This document shows, piece by piece, positions 60,216-64,000 of a stretch of 64,000 nt of DNA. The notes under the pieces were generated by a model, which was not told the origin of the DNA, did no database searches, and worked only from the letters and a program-made list of their open reading frames with translations. The stretch is taken from the NCBI RefSeq assembly GCF_000321225.1, contig NW_004452137.1, forward strand, positions 89,441 through 153,440. Reading direction: 5' to 3'. This DNA is from Odobenus rosmarus divergens (taxonomy: Eukaryota > Chordata > Mammalia > Carnivora > Odobenidae). The first letter of the stretch is position 1, and each line of letters opens with the position of its first letter. A program made the translations under genes and the position numbers.

Positions 60216-60520
60216 GAGGCAGAGATTGGGGGCACCTAAAGCAGGGAGAGCAGTGAGAATGTGTAGCAATAAGCCTGGAAGGCAAAAGAGGATATAGAGA
60301 TGTTCAGAAAGTTCAAAAGATCATATTTACCATTCTGATAGCTTTCCTTGCTGTGAAAATGTGCAGCATTCTCTCCCTTCTCCAGTGTTTGTTAACAACC
60401 TTAACAGTTTTGTTGTGCTCCCTACTTTGCCTATAGATGTCAGGATATGGGAATTTTTGATACACAAGCACACACTCATTTTTATTTTTATAAAATATAT
60501 AGTATTTCATAGTTTAATTT

Positions 60521-60762
60521 AAAAATCTGTATCATTTGGGGCGCCTGGGTGGCTCAGTTGGTTAAGCCACTGCCTTCGGCTCAGGTCATGATCCTGGAGT
60601 CCCGGGATCGAGTCCCACATCGGGCTCCCTGCTCAGCGGGGAGTCTGCTTCTCCCTCTGACCCTCTTCCCGCTCATGCTCTCTCTCTCTCATTCTCTCTC
60701 TCTCAAATAAATAAATAAAATCTTTAAAAAAATATAAAAAAAAATAAAAATCTGTATCATTT
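60521..60762 (+). mobile_element. Can-SINE with 17-bp perfect TSD
   Basis: Full-length sense SINEC. The TSD AAAAATCTGTATCATTT is at 60521-60537 and 60746-60762. It is one of the best-preserved copies here and probably recent. Confidence 0.98.
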
Positions 60763-60909
60763 AATAAAATGATAACTTAAACTTCAAAAATAATCATAAA
60801 ATGATAATCATTATAAAATCTTACTATAATTTTTTAGTTAGAAATACAATAGTTTGTGTTTTTATTCAGTGCTTGTGGAAGATCTGAGTGGTAGGGATAG
60901 CGTGTAGAT

Positions 60910-60966
60910 CCTTCCATCCTTCCCTCCCTTATTTCTTTCCCTCCTCTTTCTCTCTCTCTCTCTCCA
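60910..60966. repeat. Polypyrimidine tract
   Basis: Mixed CTTCC / CTCT tract on the plus strand, which could look like a splice-acceptor tract. Confidence 0.85.
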
Positions 60967-61140
60967 TAAAGGTAGTGTAATGACTCTAGAGTTTGAACAC
61001 ATAGGCTCTAGAACACAATTTCACCACCTTTCTCTGTTTCAGTTTTCTCTCTGTAGTATTATGTCATAGTGTGAACTTTCTAAGAGTGTCTGATGCATTG
61101 TAAGCCTAAAACATATGTAGACATTACTATTACATTATAT
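60967..61140 (+). mobile_element. MIR SINE relic
   Basis: Sense MIR: GTAGTGTAATGACTCTAGAG, TCTCTGTTTCAGTTTTCTCT blocks. Confidence 0.65.
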
Positions 61141-61574
61141 TATGCCACAAATGCTCTTTGTGGAAAATAGCAGAAAGAATGATAGAAGTCTAAATTTAAG
61201 TGTCCACATGTGAAACAATCCTGATAAGTGATACCTATTTGAGGAAGGAATGGAAGCTGAGTCTTAAGTCCGCTCTAAGCAAAAGCATGTCACGAGCTTC
61301 ATGTGGGCAAATATAAACCATCTACGAACCACAGTGACTGTAATTATTTTATAACTTGTTCCAGTTATAGTTTGCCCTGACAAAGTCCAAATTGATTTTA
61401 ACAATCATATAGGCTCTCACTCATATCCTGAAATTGAGACTCCGACCTAAGAGTTTCTAGAGTAAGAAATCTGGGAGTATCATTAAATCACAATGGATGA
61501 AAGAACAGCTTGCAGCTGCTGTGTGGGGTGTGGTGGTCAAAGAATGAACTTAGGACCTAGAGTAGTCCTGGTGG
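61141..61574. other. Intronic DNA, nothing recognised
   Basis: Unique sequence with no supportable feature. Confidence 0.5.
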
Positions 61575-61780
61575 TTGTGACAGAGATCTCATACTTATTA
61601 AGTGATTATTTTCCAAGCATTGTGCTAAGCCATTTTGCCTACATTATGTCATCTAAACCTCACTACAAACCTATCAGATAGCTCTATTAGTGTACCCATT
61701 TTTTGGTGATGAAGAAAATGGGTCTAAGAGGGTACACTCCTATGCCCAGTCTCTGTAGTGTGGTTACACACAAAGGTTGC
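61575..61780 (-). mobile_element. MIR SINE relic
   Basis: Antisense MIR: CCAAGCATTGTGCTAAGCC, TCATCTAAACCTCACTACA, GATGAAGAAAATGGGTCTAA. Confidence 0.85.
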
Positions 61781-61879
61781 AGAGGTAGTCTTTTGGCACT
61801 AGATTGGGAATTTTAAATTAGTTTGAGTTCTGCTGGTAAGACTAGGAAAGGTTTCTGTTTGGCTGTTGTTGCTTCAGAG

Positions 61880-62107
61880 GAATTTATTCCTGGGGCGCCT
61901 GGGTGGCTCAGTCGTTGAGCGTCTGTCTTCAGCTCAGGTCATGATCCCAGGGTCCTGGGATCGAGCCCTGCATCGGGCTCCCTGCTCGGCAGGAATCCTG
62001 CTTCTCCCTCTCTCACTCCCCCTGCTTGTGTTCCCTCTCTCGCTGTGTCTCTCTCTGTCAAATAAATAAATAAAATCCTTAAAAAAAATAAAAAGAGTTT
62101 ATTCCTG
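61880..62107 (+). mobile_element. Can-SINE with 13-bp TSD
   Basis: Full-length sense SINEC. The TSD is GAATTTATTCCTG (61880-61892) against GAGTTTATTCCTG (62095-62107). Confidence 0.96.
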
Positions 62108-62125
62108 TACCCAGAATAAAACACA

Positions 62126-62176
62126 TACACACACACACACACACGTACATACTAAAACACACACACACACACACAC
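62126..62176. repeat. Interrupted CA microsatellite
   Basis: Two AC runs (62126-62144 and 62156-62176) separated by GTACATACTAAA. Confidence 0.95.
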
Positions 62177-62926
62177 CTCATCTGGTATCAAAACGTTTGG
62201 AAGTGGTAGCTTAGGTGATAAAATGGAGGCACACAAAGATAGTATGATTTGTCATAAATGAGTCAATCTTAGACCCTTGAGAGGAATGCAAAATTATGGA
62301 TAATGCTTATATTTTTTAACAAGTAAGACAAGCTCCGTATGTATTAGTGAGCTTGAGACATAATGTGTATATACATGCAGATGTGTGTTTCTTTTATTAG
62401 ACACAATAAATGAGGCAGTCCTCAAGGTCAAAATAATTCTCTTTTCTCTTCGTTTTTGTAAAAAAAGTCTCAGGCCTTATAAAGGATGTCTAAAGTATAC
62501 TGCCTTAGAATTAATCAATTAGGAGCATCCAAGGGGAGTTGTAATTTTATTCTATCAGCAAGTCTGTGGCAACTTTTTCTCTAACCAGCATGTTCACACC
62601 CTGGCATGCTGTCACTAAAATTAGCTTTTCAACTCTAATTATCACATTGATTTAATTTAACACATTATGCAGCTCACAGATGATTCACACAGTGGGATTC
62701 ATACAAGACACAATAGCAAGGCAATTTCCTTTAAATACGGCTTGCTTTTAGTACTGGCATAGGAGAGAAACTTTATTACTAGAATCCTCAGATACATCCT
62801 GCATGCTTAACTGTGTCCCTACATACAGTTCTAGTTGTTTCCTAAATGTATGTCGACAGCAAAGCCTCCTTTCATAATGTACATAGGAAATAACAGAATT
62901 ATGTCTCTCTTTTGCTATTTTCTCCT
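62177..62926. other. Unique intron before third LUZP2 exon seen
   Basis: No repeat recognised. The AT-rich block 62600-62700 looks free of repeat debris; whether it is conserved needs a cross-species alignment. Confidence 0.5.
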
Positions 62927-62928
62927 AG

Positions 62929-63010
62929 AGAACAAATGAAGTCTCTCCAGGAGGTCCTGCAAAATCAACTTAAAGAGACAACTGAGAAAGCAGAAAAACA
63001 ACAAGCTACT
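62929..63010 (+). CDS. LUZP2: LUZP2 coding exon (probably exon 4)
   Basis: This 82-base exon supplies the third base of the split arginine codon and then 27 codons, EQMKSLQEVL to EKQQAT. The acceptor is a strong pyrimidine tract ending in TCTCCTAG (62921-62928) and the donor is ACT|GTAAGT (63011), close to the consensus. It enters in phase 2 and leaves in phase 0. The peptide continues the coiled coil with regular L/M/V positions and matches LUZP2 at about residues 84-111. The next exon must lie beyond the window. The neighbourhood is unusual: a 160-base inverted repeat starts 56 nt after the donor, so the nascent RNA could form a long duplex next to this 5' splice site. Skipping this exon alone would shift the frame. 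Confidence 0.88.
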
Positions 63011-63066
63011 GTAAGTATGTTTCTTTTTTTGTGTCCTTTGCTTTGGGGCTGGGAAATTATTTTTTG

Positions 63067-63229
63067 AAATAGACTCAGGTCCTAGAAACAAGATAAAAAT
63101 GTCCACTCCCCATAAATGGTATATAAGATGGTTCTGGAGAAGAAAGTAGAAATCTAGTGAGAAAATCTGGAGAGAAGTTTGATTCTCAAGCCTTGGGGTG
63201 TGTCAGAATCACTTGGGGAGTTGATTAAA
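63067..63229 (+). repeat. Exon-proximal inverted repeat, arm 1
   Basis: This segment recurs as its reverse complement at 63493-63653. About 66 bases in the core (63149 onward) are identical, and overall hand-aligned identity is about 92%, with an 18-21-base poorly matching patch and three small differences elsewhere. It begins 56 nt after the donor of the preceding LUZP2 exon. Confidence 0.95.
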
Positions 63230-63492
63230 CAGGCAAGGTCATTATATGCCATAATTCAGGATCCATTGCTGTGGGGCTGACACTTTTGTCCCACTCTTGA
63301 CCTCTGTTCTCATCAATAAATGAGGGTTGGGAATTAGAAGACCCCTAATAATCAAATACAACAAAAATCTTTTCTTGGAATGAATGCTGACCCAGTATTT
63401 TTATGACCTTGGTGACTGCATTTTCTTTACTGTATCTCTACCCCTCATCTACTGAACAGGAATCTCTCAGTGGTGGGGCCATACACGGACTA

Positions 63493-63653
63493 TTTAATCA
63501 ACTCCCCAGGTGATTCTGACACACCCCAAGGCTTGAGAATCAAACTTCTCTCCAGATTTTCTCACTAGATTTCTACTTTTATTCTCCAGAACCATCTTAT
63601 ATACCGTTTATTGGGTATACCTTTTATTTTGTTTCTAGGACCTGAGTCTATTT
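63493..63653 (-). repeat. Exon-proximal inverted repeat, arm 2
   Basis: Partner of 63067-63229 across a 263-base loop. Part of the arm (TGATTCTGACACACCCCAAG) faintly resembles MER5-type hAT sequence, but the arm-to-arm identity is far above what two ancient copies would keep. Confidence 0.95.
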
Positions 63654-64000
63654 TAAAATATACTAATGGAAAATTTAAGGTACAGTTCGTCCAGCAGATC
63701 AGGAAATGGACCACCATTGAGAATTTAGTTATTTCTCACAATTCTCAAGGGTAGCATGCCTTGTGACAGGTGACTATCCAAGGAAGTACTCAGGTAGGTC
63801 ACGAGGCAGAGGGAGGTGAGAAACTGTGGGCAAGAGCGTTTATTGTGGTTTCTGTGGGAAAGAATGTGTGAGGCAGGGGAAGCAGGCTTAGGAGGAGTTA
63901 ATATGAATGATCTTAGCAGGCTCTGGGGCATAGGGAATGCCCCTAGTTGTCTGGGAGGTACCTGACCCCTGGGATGGTTAGGGCAGGTGTATAGTGGCTT
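63654..64000. other. Intronic DNA, nothing recognised
   Basis: Unique G-rich sequence to the window end. No further exon was seen. Confidence 0.5.

Larger units (their letters stand above)
56543..62928 (+). other. LUZP2: LUZP2 intron between second and third exon seen
   Basis: This is a 6386-base GT-AG intron in phase 2. It holds a MER5A relic, three MIR relics, three Can-SINEs, a 53-bp minisatellite and CA repeats. The stretch 57341-58506 has no repeat I can name. The region 62490-62760 is unique and AT-rich; I cannot tell whether it is conserved. Confidence 0.85.

Noticed and set aside
60538..60620. tRNA-like A and B boxes at SINE heads
   Set aside because: These are the promoter of tRNA-Lys-derived SINEs, not tRNA genes; the body, CT tract, A-tail and TSD show retroposition.

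Overview
The window is nuclear DNA of a carnivoran mammal, most likely an arctoid caniform (seal, bear or weasel relatives). About twenty tRNA-Lys-derived Can-SINE (SINEC) copies, most with target-site duplications (TSDs), and several young carnivore L1 copies with a recognisable 3' UTR show this. Species cannot be fixed from the sequence alone. There are no bacterial genes, operons, CRISPR arrays or RNA genes.

One host gene is present, on the plus strand. Three short exons at 52939-53056, 56472-56542 and 62929-63010 have consensus splice sites and matching phases and join into one coiled-coil reading frame. I recognise it as the N-terminal part of LUZP2 (leucine zipper protein 2), a secreted, mainly neural protein. 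The signal-peptide exon is not in the window, so bases 1-52938 are read as the end of a very large 5' intron. Bases 53057-56471 and 56543-62928 are the next two introns, and 63011-64000 starts the following one.

The rest is intronic DNA full of retrotransposons. 1-13 kb: L1, L2 and MIR relics, a near-identical inverted duplication (1112-1381 / 4634-4902), and a MIR and an older repeat each split by an L1. 10.8-12 kb: a young antisense L1 with the ORF2 C-terminus. 14-31 kb: unique AT-rich stretches, an old L1, a HAL1/L1 5' end, SINEs and an L1 endonuclease fragment. 31-43 kb: MLT1 LTR, MER5A, SINEs, an L1/SINE composite and a minus-strand ERV-like LTR region. 43-50 kb: two decayed sense L1M copies broken by an older repeat, a young L1 (with a 595-base assembly gap), an MLT1 LTR and SINEs. 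50-64 kb: the exons, MIR/L2 relics, a 53-bp minisatellite and a second strong inverted repeat beginning 56 nt after the donor of the third exon.

The best candidates for follow-up are the two high-identity inverted repeats, especially the exon-proximal one, the minisatellite, a 247-codon unassigned ORF, and SINEs placed at L1-tail/host junctions. I saw no undescribed multi-gene system.
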